A stretch of DNA of 64,000 nucleotides from an uncultured Candidatus Saccharibacteria bacterium (GCA_937990725.1 CALKQS010000014.1:62001-126000); one strand, 5' to 3'; counted from the first letter of the stretch, positions 17,057 through 27,741 are shown. The notes: a model not told the origin generated them from the letters alone. Numbers and translations are program-made.

Positions 17057-17479
17057 ATGAGATTCATTAATAAGTTATTTATGGAGTATCGTGCTGTGAA
17101 AGAAAAGCGTAGTCTTTTAAAAAATATAAGTGCTTCTTGGGATATTATCAGTCTTGGTGGAAATGTTCTTAAGTTCAGGGGGGTAGATCAAAGGGATGCG
17201 CAGCTTGGTAAATTGTCGGCTGAGCTAGCCGCGAAGGTAGAAACTGGTGATATGGATCCTGTTATTGCCGAGGATGAGATGAGTAGAGCAGCTCGTCCAC
17301 AGTCAGCCCAGGAAGCAATGCTTACAGATCCCAATGCTGAAAAGGCTAGCATACGCCTTAGTCGCCTTACCGAGGGCGGCCACGTTGACCCTGTAGTAGC
17401 AGAGGATCTTCTTAATTCTGGTTTTCATCGCTATACCACAGAAAAGACTTTAGAACATATAAAACGCAAGACACCCTAG
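17057..17479 (+). CDS. hypothetical protein with an internal repeat
   Basis: About 140 residues, unrecognised. The N-terminus is basic and helical. The C-terminal half has two related units, ETGDMDPVIAEDEM and EGGHVDPVVAEDLL, about 55 residues apart. The start is uncertain. TTGACA at about 17031 is 17 bases upstream of TATCAT, which overlaps ATG 17057, so translation may begin at ATG 17081 instead. Base composition looks more AT-rich than the Nudix genes. It is the last gene before the lepA C-terminal half. Confidence 0.55.
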   Translation: MRFINKLFMEYRAVKEKRSLLKNISASWDIISLGGNVLKFRGVDQRDAQLGKLSAELAAKVETGDMDPVIAEDEMSRAARPQSAQEAMLTDPNAEKASIRLSRLTEGGHVDPVVAEDLLNSGFHRYTTEKTLEHIKRKTP

Positions 17480-17547
17480 ATAGAGGTATGTAAGCTGCGA
17501 GCTATGTATCCCCGTCGTGCTAGCAAGGTGCTATAATATAGCTTAAT

Positions 17548-18507
17548 ATGTCGTTAATAACCGTCCAGCCCCTCCCTGGATACAAAGAAGTCAAGCCCTT
17601 CGTCTACGCAGGGTTCTTTCCGGTGAGCAACGAAGATTACAATGACCTGAAAGAAGCGATTGAAAAGCTGAGCTTGAGTGATAGCGCCCTGCAGTTTGAG
17701 CCAGAGAACTCGCCGGTGTTGGGTTATGGTGTGCGGATTGGCTTCCTTGGTCTCTTGCATATGGATATCATTCGCGAGCGGCTCGAGCGTGAGTATAATT
17801 TAGACCTCATCGTCACCAACCCGAGTACCGACTACCAAGTCAGTTTGACGAATGGCGAGGAATTAGACATCAAATCGGCTAGTGAATTGCCCGACCCAGC
17901 CCAGATCAAGGAGATCCGTGAGCCGTGGATTGATGGTGAGATCGTTGTGCCCCAAGATTACATCGGCGCAGTAATCCAGCTCATCGTTAGCAAGCGCGGT
18001 CGGCAAAAGAACCTCAGTTACATCGACGAGCGTGCCCTCATCTCCTTTGCGGCACCACTGGCTAATCTCTTGACGGATTTTTATGACCAACTTAAGTCGG
18101 TGACCAGTGGCTACGGGTCGTTTAATTATGAACTGCGGGGCTACCAAGCGGAGGATTTAGTGCGCGTGGATTTCTACGTGGCAGGTGAGATGGTTGATGC
18201 GCTTAGCGTTATGTGTCACCGCTCGGAGTCGCAGCGGCTGGGGCGCGAGGTGGTGAAGAAGCTCAAGGATGTCGTGCCGCGCCAGAGCTTTGAGGTGGCA
18301 CTGCAGGCGGCGATTGGTGGGAAGTTTATTGCCCGCGAAAATATTGGTGCCTACCGCAAAGATGTCACTGGCTATCTCTACGGCGGCGATGTGAGCCGCA
18401 AAAAGAAGCTCCTTGCCAAGCAAGCTCGCGGCAAGAAGCGCATGAAGCGCTTTGGCAAGGTCGACATCCCCAGCGAAGCCTTTACGGTAATGCTCAAGCG
18501 AGATTAA
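17548..18507 (+). CDS. lepA: LepA (EF4) C-terminal half: domain III to CTD
   Basis: This 319-residue protein begins a few residues before PLPGYKEVKPFVYAGFFPVS, which in full-length LepA directly follows domain II. It continues through the elongation-factor G domain V-like region and the LepA-specific C-terminal domain, ending with GGDVSRKKKLLAKQARGKKR and DIPSEAFTVML, the normal end. TATAAT at 17532-17537 is 10 bases before the ATG, so it has its own near-leaderless promoter. With the gene at 12191 it makes up a complete LepA of about 645 residues in two pieces. Confidence 0.92.
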   Translation: MSLITVQPLPGYKEVKPFVYAGFFPVSNEDYNDLKEAIEKLSLSDSALQFEPENSPVLGYGVRIGFLGLLHMDIIRERLEREYNLDLIVTNPSTDYQVSLTNGEELDIKSASELPDPAQIKEIREPWIDGEIVVPQDYIGAVIQLIVSKRGRQKNLSYIDERALISFAAPLANLLTDFYDQLKSVTSGYGSFNYELRGYQAEDLVRVDFYVAGEMVDALSVMCHRSESQRLGREVVKKLKDVVPRQSFEVALQAAIGGKFIARENIGAYRKDVTGYLYGGDVSRKKKLLAKQARGKKRMKRFGKVDIPSEAFTVMLKRD

Positions 18508-18524
18508 CAACTAACAGGAGCTGT

Positions 18525-19022
18525 GTGCGAGTGCAGATACGTTATGACCAATTGGTGGCCGATATAGACAGAGCGCTCGTGTATGACAATGTGCCACCTG
18601 CAGAGAGAGAGAGCGATTATCGGTATTGGCGAGCAGTGAGCTTAGCGCGGCTTGCGCTAGAACTGAGCAATGGCAACGATATACTTACTCTTGATGGCAT
18701 GCCAGTGCATTTTACTCGTCACTATGCGGACGCACGGCGCACGGCGCAGTCAATTGCCCGTGGCCAGTGGGCATACCAAACGCGCGGTAGAGAAGAGGAG
18801 ATCGCAGCAATGATTCATCATGAGTTTCGACCTGAGCAGCAGCTCCAACCAGCATTGATTATTGCGCACAGGCAATATCACGCTGTAACGAAGCCAGATC
18901 ATATGGGGATGCCTGATTGTGTGCGTATCGGAGGACATATGACAGATATCGATCAGTACTCCCAAGAGTTCCTGGAAGACTACTTTCAGATAGATCTAAA
19001 CAATATCAAGAATAATAGCTAG
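18525..19022 (+). CDS. hypothetical protein
   Basis: 165 residues, unrecognised and soluble. It is helical at the N-terminus (IRYDQLVADIDRALV), with Arg/Ala-rich central helices and a His-containing stretch. It starts with GTG at 18525 after an AGGAG, 18 bases after the lepA C-half, so it is probably co-transcribed with it. GTG 18531 is an alternative start. Confidence 0.6.
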   Translation: MRVQIRYDQLVADIDRALVYDNVPPAERESDYRYWRAVSLARLALELSNGNDILTLDGMPVHFTRHYADARRTAQSIARGQWAYQTRGREEEIAAMIHHEFRPEQQLQPALIIAHRQYHAVTKPDHMGMPDCVRIGGHMTDIDQYSQEFLEDYFQIDLNNIKNNS

Positions 19023-19078
19023 CTTCTTACGCCACGGGTGAGAAACCGCTCTCTATGATGTGCTATCATAAATATGAT

Positions 19079-19810
19079 ATGACTATGACGAATCTTCAAT
19101 CACTTATCGAACAGTATCAGCCAACTGAGGCAGTGCGCCAGCTTGTATGCGACACAAGGATTGTGCTGCTCGTTGGTATCTCTGGGGCAGGCAAGGATAC
19201 GACCAAGCAGCGGTTGCTCGCGAGCACCGAGTTTGCCGATATCGTCTCGTACACCACCCGTCAGCCTCGCCAAAACAAAGGTGTGTGGGAGCAAAAGGGA
19301 GTTGACTATCATTATATTGATGAAGCAACTGCCGCAGAGTTGTTGCAGAGCCGTGCCTTCGTCGAGGCGAAGTTTGTCCATGGGACACTGTATGGTACGG
19401 GGGTCAGACAGATTCAGGATATTCGCGATGCAGGTAAGATTGCTGTGACGGATATTGATGTGCAGGGTGTTGATGAGTATAAAAAGCTCTCCCCAGGTGT
19501 GGTCGCGATATTTCTCTTGCCGCCGAACTTCCAGGAGTGGCAGCGACGCCTCAGTGTACGCTATACCTCGCAGGCGGAGTTTGATCGTGAGTGGCCTAAG
19601 CGCTATACCAGTGCAATCCGCGAGATCACTCACGCACTCGAAGTCCCATACTACCACTTCGTCATCAACGATGATATCGACGAGACGGCGCGCATTGTGC
19701 GGGCGATTGCCTCCAAGCCAGATGTGTATAATCGCAAGGATGACGAAGCTCGCTTGGCGGCGCGAGACTTGCTCGATAGCCTCTTGCGCGAGCATCCGGA
19801 GCATGTATGA
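19079..19810 (+). CDS. guanylate kinase-like protein
   Basis: About 243 residues. P-loop LLVGISGAGKDTT, then SYTTRQPRQNKGVWEQKGVD and YHYID, as in the GMP-binding region of guanylate kinase, and DIDVQGVDEYKK for the nucleotide-binding core. Extra residues at both ends and the Asp in GKD make it a divergent member, so the acceptor may not be GMP. ATG 19079 follows TATCAT by nine bases (leaderless). It overlaps the next gene as ATGA. Confidence 0.75.
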   Translation: MTMTNLQSLIEQYQPTEAVRQLVCDTRIVLLVGISGAGKDTTKQRLLASTEFADIVSYTTRQPRQNKGVWEQKGVDYHYIDEATAAELLQSRAFVEAKFVHGTLYGTGVRQIQDIRDAGKIAVTDIDVQGVDEYKKLSPGVVAIFLLPPNFQEWQRRLSVRYTSQAEFDREWPKRYTSAIREITHALEVPYYHFVINDDIDETARIVRAIASKPDVYNRKDDEARLAARDLLDSLLREHPEHV

Positions 19811-21234
19811 GTAAGCTAGCCACGCATGCTGCTGAGCTAGGTGATGCTGAGCATAAGCAACGTTCATCCCTGGCGCTGCGCCGGCCAGTGTGGTCGCCCA
19901 CGGCGTTGGTCGATCAAGGGTTCTTTATTTTTGCGGGGGTGGCATCGTTTTGGTTTGTGTGGCTGGTGTGGCGCGAGGGTTGGCACACTGGTGGCTGGTG
20001 GCTGGTGGGGTTCTTTGCTGTGGTGTGGGTGATAACGGCGTATTTTGCGTTGCCGCGCTTGCACCGTATCTTAAGCAGTATTTATGTGCCCAATTATTTC
20101 ATTGGCCGAACACGTACCACAGATGGCCTCCTCGGAGATCCGGTCAATCTCGCCTTTCGTGGTAGCGAGGCCCAGTTGCATCGCGCCATGACGGCCGCCG
20201 GCTGGGCGCTGGCTGATGACGTGACGGTGCGCTCGTCGTGGCGGATTATCCTCGCCACACTGACCCGCCGCAGCTATCCTAATGCACCAGTCTCGCCCCT
20301 AGTGCTGTTTGGCAGGCAGCAGGACTTTGCCTACCAACAGGAGATCGATGGCAACCCAGGCAAGCGCCACCATGTGCGCTTTTGGCGTTGCCCCCAGGGG
20401 TGGTTGCTGCCTGGTGGGCATCAGGTGGACTGGCTGGCGGCTGGTACGTACGACAAGAGTGTGGGGTTATCAATCTTTACGTTGCAAGTGACACACAAGA
20501 TCGATGAAAATACTGACATCGAGCGTGACTACGTTGTCAAGACAGTCACGCGCGCCCTTCGTTCGATTGAGCTCACGGTGCTGGAGGATTTCTCGACGGG
20601 CTACCACTCGCGCAATGGGGGTGGAGACAACATTATTACCGATGGCGACCTGCCCGTTATCGAGCTTGGCCGTGTCCGCGCCAAAGCAAGCGAAGACGAG
20701 GACGTGCCTTCCGACCTGATTCTCGACGCAACGACGCACGAGACTATGCCTGATGAACACGCTACTCTCATGTCGCAATTTTTGAGCCGCCGCCCACCAC
20801 AGATCGCCCTTGGGATTATTATGATTGGCCTGGCGATTGCTGTGGCGACGATGAGCACCTTCTTCGAGATTCTCAACTTTAGCCACTTACGCATGGAGGT
20901 GGTGCGGATTTTTCACGACAGTGGACTGCCGCTGCAGAGTATTGAGAGTACCACGCATATCGTGGCGACTATCTCGGCTATTGTATCGACGACGTGGATT
21001 GGCATCGTGATTTTTCTTGCGGGGCTAACCTTCCGCGGCAGCGACCGCTCGCGTATTTTGCTGATGAGCATTGCTAGCCTTGCAGCGGTGATTAGTTCAT
21101 TTGGGCTGACTATCGGCAGGGTCACATGGTCGGCTGCTGGCACACTGCTCTTCATTGGCGTCAACATTGTTATCGTGCTCATGTTCTCCACCGATGCCGC
21201 CCGGCGCTTCACACGGGCGCGCAGTGGGAAGTAG
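19807..21234 (+). CDS. LssY_C-domain membrane protein
   Basis: 475 residues. Two N-terminal TM helices (about 38-78) are followed by YFIGRTRTTDGLLGDPVNLA and FRGSEAQLHRAMTAAGW with later RRSYPNAPVSPLVLFGR, the signature of the LssY C-terminal domain. A disordered acidic linker and four C-terminal TM helices (about 335-465) follow. The family occurs with PAP2-type and DedA-type lipid enzymes, but its activity is not established. ATGA overlap with the kinase-like gene upstream indicates coupling. Confidence 0.72.
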   Translation: MSKLATHAAELGDAEHKQRSSLALRRPVWSPTALVDQGFFIFAGVASFWFVWLVWREGWHTGGWWLVGFFAVVWVITAYFALPRLHRILSSIYVPNYFIGRTRTTDGLLGDPVNLAFRGSEAQLHRAMTAAGWALADDVTVRSSWRIILATLTRRSYPNAPVSPLVLFGRQQDFAYQQEIDGNPGKRHHVRFWRCPQGWLLPGGHQVDWLAAGTYDKSVGLSIFTLQVTHKIDENTDIERDYVVKTVTRALRSIELTVLEDFSTGYHSRNGGGDNIITDGDLPVIELGRVRAKASEDEDVPSDLILDATTHETMPDEHATLMSQFLSRRPPQIALGIIMIGLAIAVATMSTFFEILNFSHLRMEVVRIFHDSGLPLQSIESTTHIVATISAIVSTTWIGIVIFLAGLTFRGSDRSRILLMSIASLAAVISSFGLTIGRVTWSAAGTLLFIGVNIVIVLMFSTDAARRFTRARSGK

Positions 21235-21404
21235 CGGCGCAAATTTGTAGGTTATGCTCGGTGCTATTGCGCTGTTTCTACTCTGATGCGGGTGAGTGGA
21301 GATAGATTACTCCATCTTCTGATAGAGCTACCATCGATTATAATAATTAATTCTGGCCTCAGAACTAGAGTTTGAATACTCGCAAATAATATTCATCCTT
21401 ATTA

Positions 21405-22043
21405 ATGCTCCAGGAGAGGGGTGATGACAACGAGAGGTGCGAGAACTGCCAAAGCTTTAACAGCTCAAATTTACTCAGATTGACAAAAAGGCAAAAAATA
21501 GTTACACTACCTGATATTGTGAAAGAGCGGTTTGATGATATTGCTAGACAAATTGATGCTGGCCCAGATTATAATGATGTAATTCCCAGACAGTGTTGGG
21601 ACTGTCCGCAGTACCGAGAGATAAGAGATGCAATCGAGCTTCTAGAAACAGCTCGCAAGGCGCTCGCTAATACGGGGTTTCGGGCAGATCAGAAAGATAT
21701 AACTGAATACTTGCAGGTGCATGGAAAAGCTAAGGATGAGATAGATGATATTCTTAAAAACTCGGAGCAGACGGAAAAAGTTCGAAGTGAGATACGGAAG
21801 GAACTAGCGGCAAAATACAATTATTATAGCGATATACTTGATATACTTTGCTCGCGGCAGTCGGTGCAAGAAAATGATGATTGCCCTGGGCCTGTAGAAT
21901 GTACAAGTGAAGATAAAACTATAGTTGTAAAGGTATGTGGCTCACATACTATACCCAGTGGAAGAAGTGACGAACTAGCGGCAGTCGATCGTACTGGCAG
22001 AGGCGAGCAGGACTCATCCGAATTAGACACCTTCGACCAATAG
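21405..22043 (+). CDS. hypothetical protein with CxxC pairs
   Basis: 212 residues, unrecognised. Two cysteine pairs occur: CENC (residues 12-15) and QCWDC (about 63-67) in IPRQCWDCPQYREIRDAIEL. A helical, possibly coiled-coil region follows. The same motif recurs in the next gene as IPKQCYGCPRAAELRRRI. The start is uncertain; no ribosome site precedes ATG 21405. A TATAAT at about 21337 could serve as promoter. Confidence 0.6.
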   Translation: MLQERGDDNERCENCQSFNSSNLLRLTKRQKIVTLPDIVKERFDDIARQIDAGPDYNDVIPRQCWDCPQYREIRDAIELLETARKALANTGFRADQKDITEYLQVHGKAKDEIDDILKNSEQTEKVRSEIRKELAAKYNYYSDILDILCSRQSVQENDDCPGPVECTSEDKTIVVKVCGSHTIPSGRSDELAAVDRTGRGEQDSSELDTFDQ

Positions 22044-22091
22044 CAGCCTATTTCGCCAATAAATAACGACAGAGGAATATACAAAACACTG

Positions 22092-22400
22092 ATGGCATCA
22101 GACAAAGAACGAGAATTTTATGGCATTGTGGAAGGGCTTGATGAGCCAGACATATCTGCGGCTTCTTATATCCCCAAGCAGTGCTATGGCTGCCCGCGAG
22201 CAGCCGAGCTGCGCCGCAGAATAGCGATGACAGCCTGGACGTATAGTGATCTCTGGAAAAATTGCTTTGATATTGCAGATGGCGACCCTGAGCTAGGCAA
22301 GGCTATTGTATGTGCTATGGATCGGCTCAAGCGGGAGAATCAGCAGGCAAGAGATAAACTGAGCCAGCTCATTGCTCAGTGTAAGGAGCGCCAGTCTTGA
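22092..22400 (+). CDS. small QCxxCP-motif protein
   Basis: 102 residues with IPKQCYGCPRAAELRRRI, clearly related to the motif in the upstream gene, then an amphipathic helical C-terminus. A single CxxC could bind metal in a dimer or form a redox pair. It is followed by a coupled 51-residue ORF. Confidence 0.6.
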   Translation: MASDKEREFYGIVEGLDEPDISAASYIPKQCYGCPRAAELRRRIAMTAWTYSDLWKNCFDIADGDPELGKAIVCAMDRLKRENQQARDKLSQLIAQCKERQS

Positions 22401-22552
22401 TAGGTAAAATAGCGAAAAGAAATGGCAGAGTGACAGAGGTGGCAGCCACTGCATGTATGTCACCATCACTCCTGCATTGCGAGATGACCGACGGTGCAAC
22501 AGTTGAGCGGCGCGACCCCGATAACCAAGATACAGAGGAAGGCTCGCTGTGA
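22397..22552 (+). CDS. 51-residue coupled ORF
   Basis: This TTG-start frame begins inside the stop region of the previous gene, has AAGGAG 8 bases upstream, and ends in TGA overlapping the GTG start of the next gene. Tight packing on both sides supports translation. The sequence is hydrophilic, N-terminally basic and C-terminally acidic (DPDNQDTEEGSL). Not recognised. Confidence 0.4.
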   Translation: MIGKIAKRNGRVTEVAATACMSPSLLHCEMTDGATVERRDPDNQDTEEGSL

Positions 22553-23436
22553 TACGCCGCCGGCAAGCTGGATCACCACGGTCGATCCAAGAGTGGTATA
22601 GCTCTACCCAAGAGCGAGGGTATGGCTATGCGCTTGCTCGTGATGGGCTGGAGCTAGCACACGAAATTGCCGACCTCCCGAGAGTGCAAGAGGCACTGGG
22701 AAATATATGTATACTTGCAGCAACACTGGATACGCTGCGTGCCTGTCGTGTGACTCGCCGTGGTATACTCTCACCACCACGCGAATATCCGCACGGACAA
22801 TGGCAAGAGCGCGATGTATATCCGCTCATTGCCACGTCTGCAAATGAGCATGTACGATCACCTATGTGCTATCCCTCACCAACTCAACGCCGTAATGTAG
22901 CAAGAGCAGCGCAATATCCAGAAGCTACAGCAACCCTTTTCACCCCAGAGGCGTGGCCGCTTGATGAAATACCGCCCGTTCAAGACAGACAACACGCCAT
23001 TGCCTATGCTAAGCCAATAACCATCGCACCAGATTATCGTGCGTATAGTGGCCGCCCCCACATTAGCCTCCGCAAAAAGCTGCCTGGTCGGCCCGATAGA
23101 TCGCAGATACTTATTGCTGCACACGAAGTTATTCATGAGGCAGTCCACCTAAGCCATTTTGTTCATCATCCGGTATATCATGAGGAGAGGAGGGATCGAT
23201 ACCGCGCTATTACCGAGATTGTCGCTTTTAGTGTTAATGCGGCGGTGAGTCGAGCAATTGCACAGGGGTCACCAGTGATGCGTGAGCGATATCTTGCAGC
23301 AATGTCTATAGCGATGCGGGTTGATGCAGTACGCCATTCTATCAATGGTTCGATCTCAAATAGCCACGCCTTTGCTAACATCGAGCAGGTTATCGCAGCG
23401 GTTAAGCAGCAGGGAATAGGCTATATCTTCCACTAG
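22549..23436 (+). CDS. HExxH-containing putative metallopeptidase
   Basis: 295 residues, GTG start overlapping the previous stop. The central segment ILIAAHEVIHEAVHLSHFVH has an HExxH zinc-site signature in a helix, and a Glu about 27 residues later (AITEIVAFS) could be the third ligand of a gluzincin. No signal peptide is seen, so it would act in the cytoplasm. The N-terminal half is unrecognised. It ends just upstream of the CIRCE element of hrcA. Family membership beyond the zinc motif is unknown. Confidence 0.6.
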   Translation: MIRRRQAGSPRSIQEWYSSTQERGYGYALARDGLELAHEIADLPRVQEALGNICILAATLDTLRACRVTRRGILSPPREYPHGQWQERDVYPLIATSANEHVRSPMCYPSPTQRRNVARAAQYPEATATLFTPEAWPLDEIPPVQDRQHAIAYAKPITIAPDYRAYSGRPHISLRKKLPGRPDRSQILIAAHEVIHEAVHLSHFVHHPVYHEERRDRYRAITEIVAFSVNAAVSRAIAQGSPVMRERYLAAMSIAMRVDAVRHSINGSISNSHAFANIEQVIAAVKQQGIGYIFH

Positions 23437-23440
23437 CTCA

Positions 23441-23467
23441 TTAGCACTCTATTGACGAGAGTGCCAA
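23441..23467 (+). promoter_or_regulatory. CIRCE operator of hrcA
   Basis: TTAGCACTC-N9-GAGTGCCAA differs from the consensus CIRCE in one base. It surrounds the -35 (TTGACG, 23452-23457) of a promoter whose -10 is TATAAT at 23476-23481, six bases before the hrcA ATG. HrcA binding here would give autoregulation. Confidence 0.93.
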
Positions 23468-23487
23468 ACCTACGCTATAATGCGACT

Positions 23488-24198
23488 ATGACCGAACGGC
23501 AACAAGCGATTCTTTCTGCCATCATCGAGCAATACGCTGAGATCGCTGCCCCTGTGGGGAGCGTGACGCTAGCGAAGCTATTTGGTGTGTCTAGTGCAAC
23601 CATCCGTAGCGAGATGGCCAAGCTCGAGGAGATGGGCTTCGTCAAGGCGCCGCACACCAGTGCTGGGCGTATCCCCACCAGCAAGGGCTACCGCTTCTAT
23701 GTCAATGGCATTACCAACGCCCAGATGAGCGAGCTCCCCAGTGGGATCGATCGCAGCACCAAGGCTATCGAAGCGCACGTCAACTCACATCTCGATGCAG
23801 CCGATCGAGCTATTCGCAGTGCAGTGGATAGCCTCGTCGAGCTCACGGGCAACCTAGGCTTTGCTACCATCGGCAATGAGCTCTATATGAATGGCATTAG
23901 CCGGCTCTTTAGTCAGCCAGAGTTTCTTGAGGGTAAGCATGTCCAATCGGTCGCACATTTGATTGACAATATTGAGCCGTGGCTGCGCGAAGCTCGGCCC
24001 AACGAGCCACTTAATGTCTTCATCGGCAGTGAGAACCCCATCGGCAAGAGCAGTGATGCGACACTCATTATTAGTAAATTTCGCTCGCCCTATAGCGACC
24101 GCAGCTACATTGGTGTAATTGGTCCCATGCGCCAGCACTACCGCCGTACTATCGAGCTGGTTAAACGCACTGGGGTGATGCTGGAGGAGATATTATGA
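23488..24198 (+). CDS. hrcA: heat-inducible transcription repressor HrcA
   Basis: HrcA binds CIRCE and represses chaperone genes. The N-terminal winged helix reads TERQQAILSAIIEQYAEIAA, with SSATIRSEMAKLEEMGFVKA and HTSAGRIPTSKGYRFYV. The C-terminal region ends with YIGVIGPMRQHYRRTIELV. At 237 residues it is shorter than the usual 340, lacking most of the inserted dimerisation domain. It starts at 23488, leaderless, behind a CIRCE-overlapped promoter, and is followed by grpE. Confidence 0.93.
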   Translation: MTERQQAILSAIIEQYAEIAAPVGSVTLAKLFGVSSATIRSEMAKLEEMGFVKAPHTSAGRIPTSKGYRFYVNGITNAQMSELPSGIDRSTKAIEAHVNSHLDAADRAIRSAVDSLVELTGNLGFATIGNELYMNGISRLFSQPEFLEGKHVQSVAHLIDNIEPWLREARPNEPLNVFIGSENPIGKSSDATLIISKFRSPYSDRSYIGVIGPMRQHYRRTIELVKRTGVMLEEIL

Positions 24199-24312
24199 TG
24201 GCACGACCACTGCTATTTGCGCTGCAGCCATGCTATACTATGAAGGATAATGACGACTGAGCAGGCTGCTCAGTACCACAGGCAACACCACTAGGCAGGA
24301 GGAATGATATCG

Positions 24313-24789
24313 ATGACAAAACACAAGAAAGCGCCAAATATAGCCGAGCTCGAGCAGCAGATTGGCGAGCTGACGCAGGATTTACAGCGCACTCGGGCAG
24401 ACTTTGAGAATTATCGCAAGCGCGTTGATGCCGAAAAATTCCAGGCCAAGGCGGCAGGTGCTCAGCAGGCGATTCGCAAGCTCCTACCCGTGATTGATAC
24501 GATCGAGCGCGCCACTGCCAACGTCCCTAAGAAGCTCCAGAACGACACCTGGGCGAGTGGGGTGGTGGCAATGTCGAAGAAGCTCGATGGCTTGATGGCA
24601 GAGTTTAAGCTTGAGCCGATCGTAGTTGAGCTTGGCACGACCGAGTTTGATCCAGACCTCCACGAGGCCGTCTCGATGGACGACGAGGGTGGTGACAAAG
24701 AAATTATTAGCGAAGAGCTGCAGCGCGGCTATAAGCTTGATGGTCACGTCCTGCGTCATGCTATGGTGCGGGTCAGCCGGCAGCCGTAG
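24313..24789 (+). CDS. grpE: nucleotide exchange factor GrpE
   Basis: GrpE releases ADP from DnaK. The 158-residue protein has an N-terminal coiled coil and FENYRKRVDAEK, then the C-terminal beta domain with HEAVSMDDEGGDKEIISEEL and RGYKLDGHVLRHAMVRV. It starts at ATG 24313, which gives AGGAGG a normal spacing; ATG 24304 is too close. An extended -10, TGCTATACT, at 24231-24239 may give it its own promoter besides read-through from hrcA. Confidence 0.95.
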   Translation: MTKHKKAPNIAELEQQIGELTQDLQRTRADFENYRKRVDAEKFQAKAAGAQQAIRKLLPVIDTIERATANVPKKLQNDTWASGVVAMSKKLDGLMAEFKLEPIVVELGTTEFDPDLHEAVSMDDEGGDKEIISEELQRGYKLDGHVLRHAMVRVSRQP

Positions 24790-24800
24790 GAGTGAGCGGG

Positions 24801-25601
24801 ATGAGGCGTTGGCTGCTTGCAGGAACACTCATCATTATAGCAACACTTGGTGTTGGCAGTGCTCATGCTCATGCAACGCCACTGGCTAATCAAGCCGACA
24901 TTACAGTGGTTAAGCAAGCGAGCACAGCCTACCAAGCCTTCACGCGCGAACTCTATGCTTCCCAACCTAAGAAGGATTCCATCGACGAACGGGCCAAGCA
25001 GGCTGCGGCAGCCTTTGCAGCAGTGGCGAAGCACTCTTTTTCTCCGCAGCTTGGCGATGAATACAGCCGTCATGCGGCAGCAGTGAAAGAAAAATCCTCG
25101 GCTGTCAAGACACTTCTTGAGCGTGCTCCACAGGCCTTTGCTAGCAAAGATACGCAGGCTGCAGCAGTCTATTTGACAGATGTAGAAACAGCAGTGAGTC
25201 AGTACGACTCAGCTGTTGGCGTGCTTAATACAACAGTAGACGATGCCAACCAAGCGACGAATCGCCTGTACTTACTTATGGTGATTGGTGCTGGACTCGT
25301 GGCGGCACTTGCTGCAGTCTGGGCACGGCACCAGCATACCCGGACATTTGCTAGTAAGCGTGTAGTGCGGGCACGCTGGGCCATAGTTGCAGCAGCGGCA
25401 GCACCACTGGTGGGTGCAGTTGCGCTCTATATGATATTTGTCCAAGGGAGTGACACACGGGTTGTGCGTGGCGTGGGCTACGCGGTGCTGACCGGTGGTG
25501 TGGCGGTTTTTGCCTATGCAGTGATGGCCTATTGGCGTCTCCGGCGGGCTGAGATGCTCGCTGCGGCAATTACTGCGGGTGATGAGATCTATCAGTGGTA
25601 A
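24801..25601 (+). CDS. hypothetical secreted/membrane protein in the hrcA-grpE operon
   Basis: 266 residues. A signal-like N-terminus (MRRWLLAGTLIIIATLGVGS, with AHAHA cleavage-like residues) precedes an Ala-rich helical outer domain (about residues 30-150), then three hydrophobic helices near the C-terminus. Not recognised. ATG 24801 follows AGGAG, 11 bases after grpE, so it is co-transcribed in the heat-shock operon, where dnaJ might have been expected. Confidence 0.7.
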   Translation: MRRWLLAGTLIIIATLGVGSAHAHATPLANQADITVVKQASTAYQAFTRELYASQPKKDSIDERAKQAAAAFAAVAKHSFSPQLGDEYSRHAAAVKEKSSAVKTLLERAPQAFASKDTQAAAVYLTDVETAVSQYDSAVGVLNTTVDDANQATNRLYLLMVIGAGLVAALAAVWARHQHTRTFASKRVVRARWAIVAAAAAPLVGAVALYMIFVQGSDTRVVRGVGYAVLTGGVAVFAYAVMAYWRLRRAEMLAAAITAGDEIYQW

Positions 25602-25611
25602 GCAAAATCTA

Positions 25612-25638
25612 TTAGCACTCTTGACAGCCGAGTGCTAG
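25612..25638 (+). promoter_or_regulatory. CIRCE operator 1 of dnaK
   Basis: TTAGCACTC-N9-GAGTGCTAG. It overlaps a perfect -35, TTGACA (25621-25626), which pairs with TATACT (25644-25649) at exactly 17 bases. Confidence 0.95.
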
Positions 25639-25656
25639 CTCGCTATACTAAACCTA

Positions 25657-25683
25657 TTGGCACTCGCTGCTAAAGAGTGCTAG
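25657..25683 (+). promoter_or_regulatory. CIRCE operator 2 of dnaK
   Basis: TTGGCACTC-N9-GAGTGCTAG. It overlaps a possible second promoter with TTGGCA (25657-25662) and TAGAAT (25681-25686), spacing 18. The tandem CIRCE arrangement suggests tight HrcA repression of dnaK. Confidence 0.93.
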
Positions 25684-25768
25684 AATAAACAAGATGTTAA
25701 TAACCGAAACAATAAACTAACAACATTGCGTCGCTGCCGGCAGGGCAGGCGCACCAGGAGGAAAATAT

Positions 25769-27691
<1,923 letters not shown>

Positions 27692-27710
27692 TGTCTTGCT
27701 AGCTACACTG

Positions 27711-27741
27711 CAAATAGCCACCTGGAGAGGGTGGTTATTTG
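27711..27741 (+). terminator. terminator after dnaK
   Basis: CAAATAGCCACC-TGGAGA-GGGTGGTTATTTG stem-loop. Confidence 0.85.
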
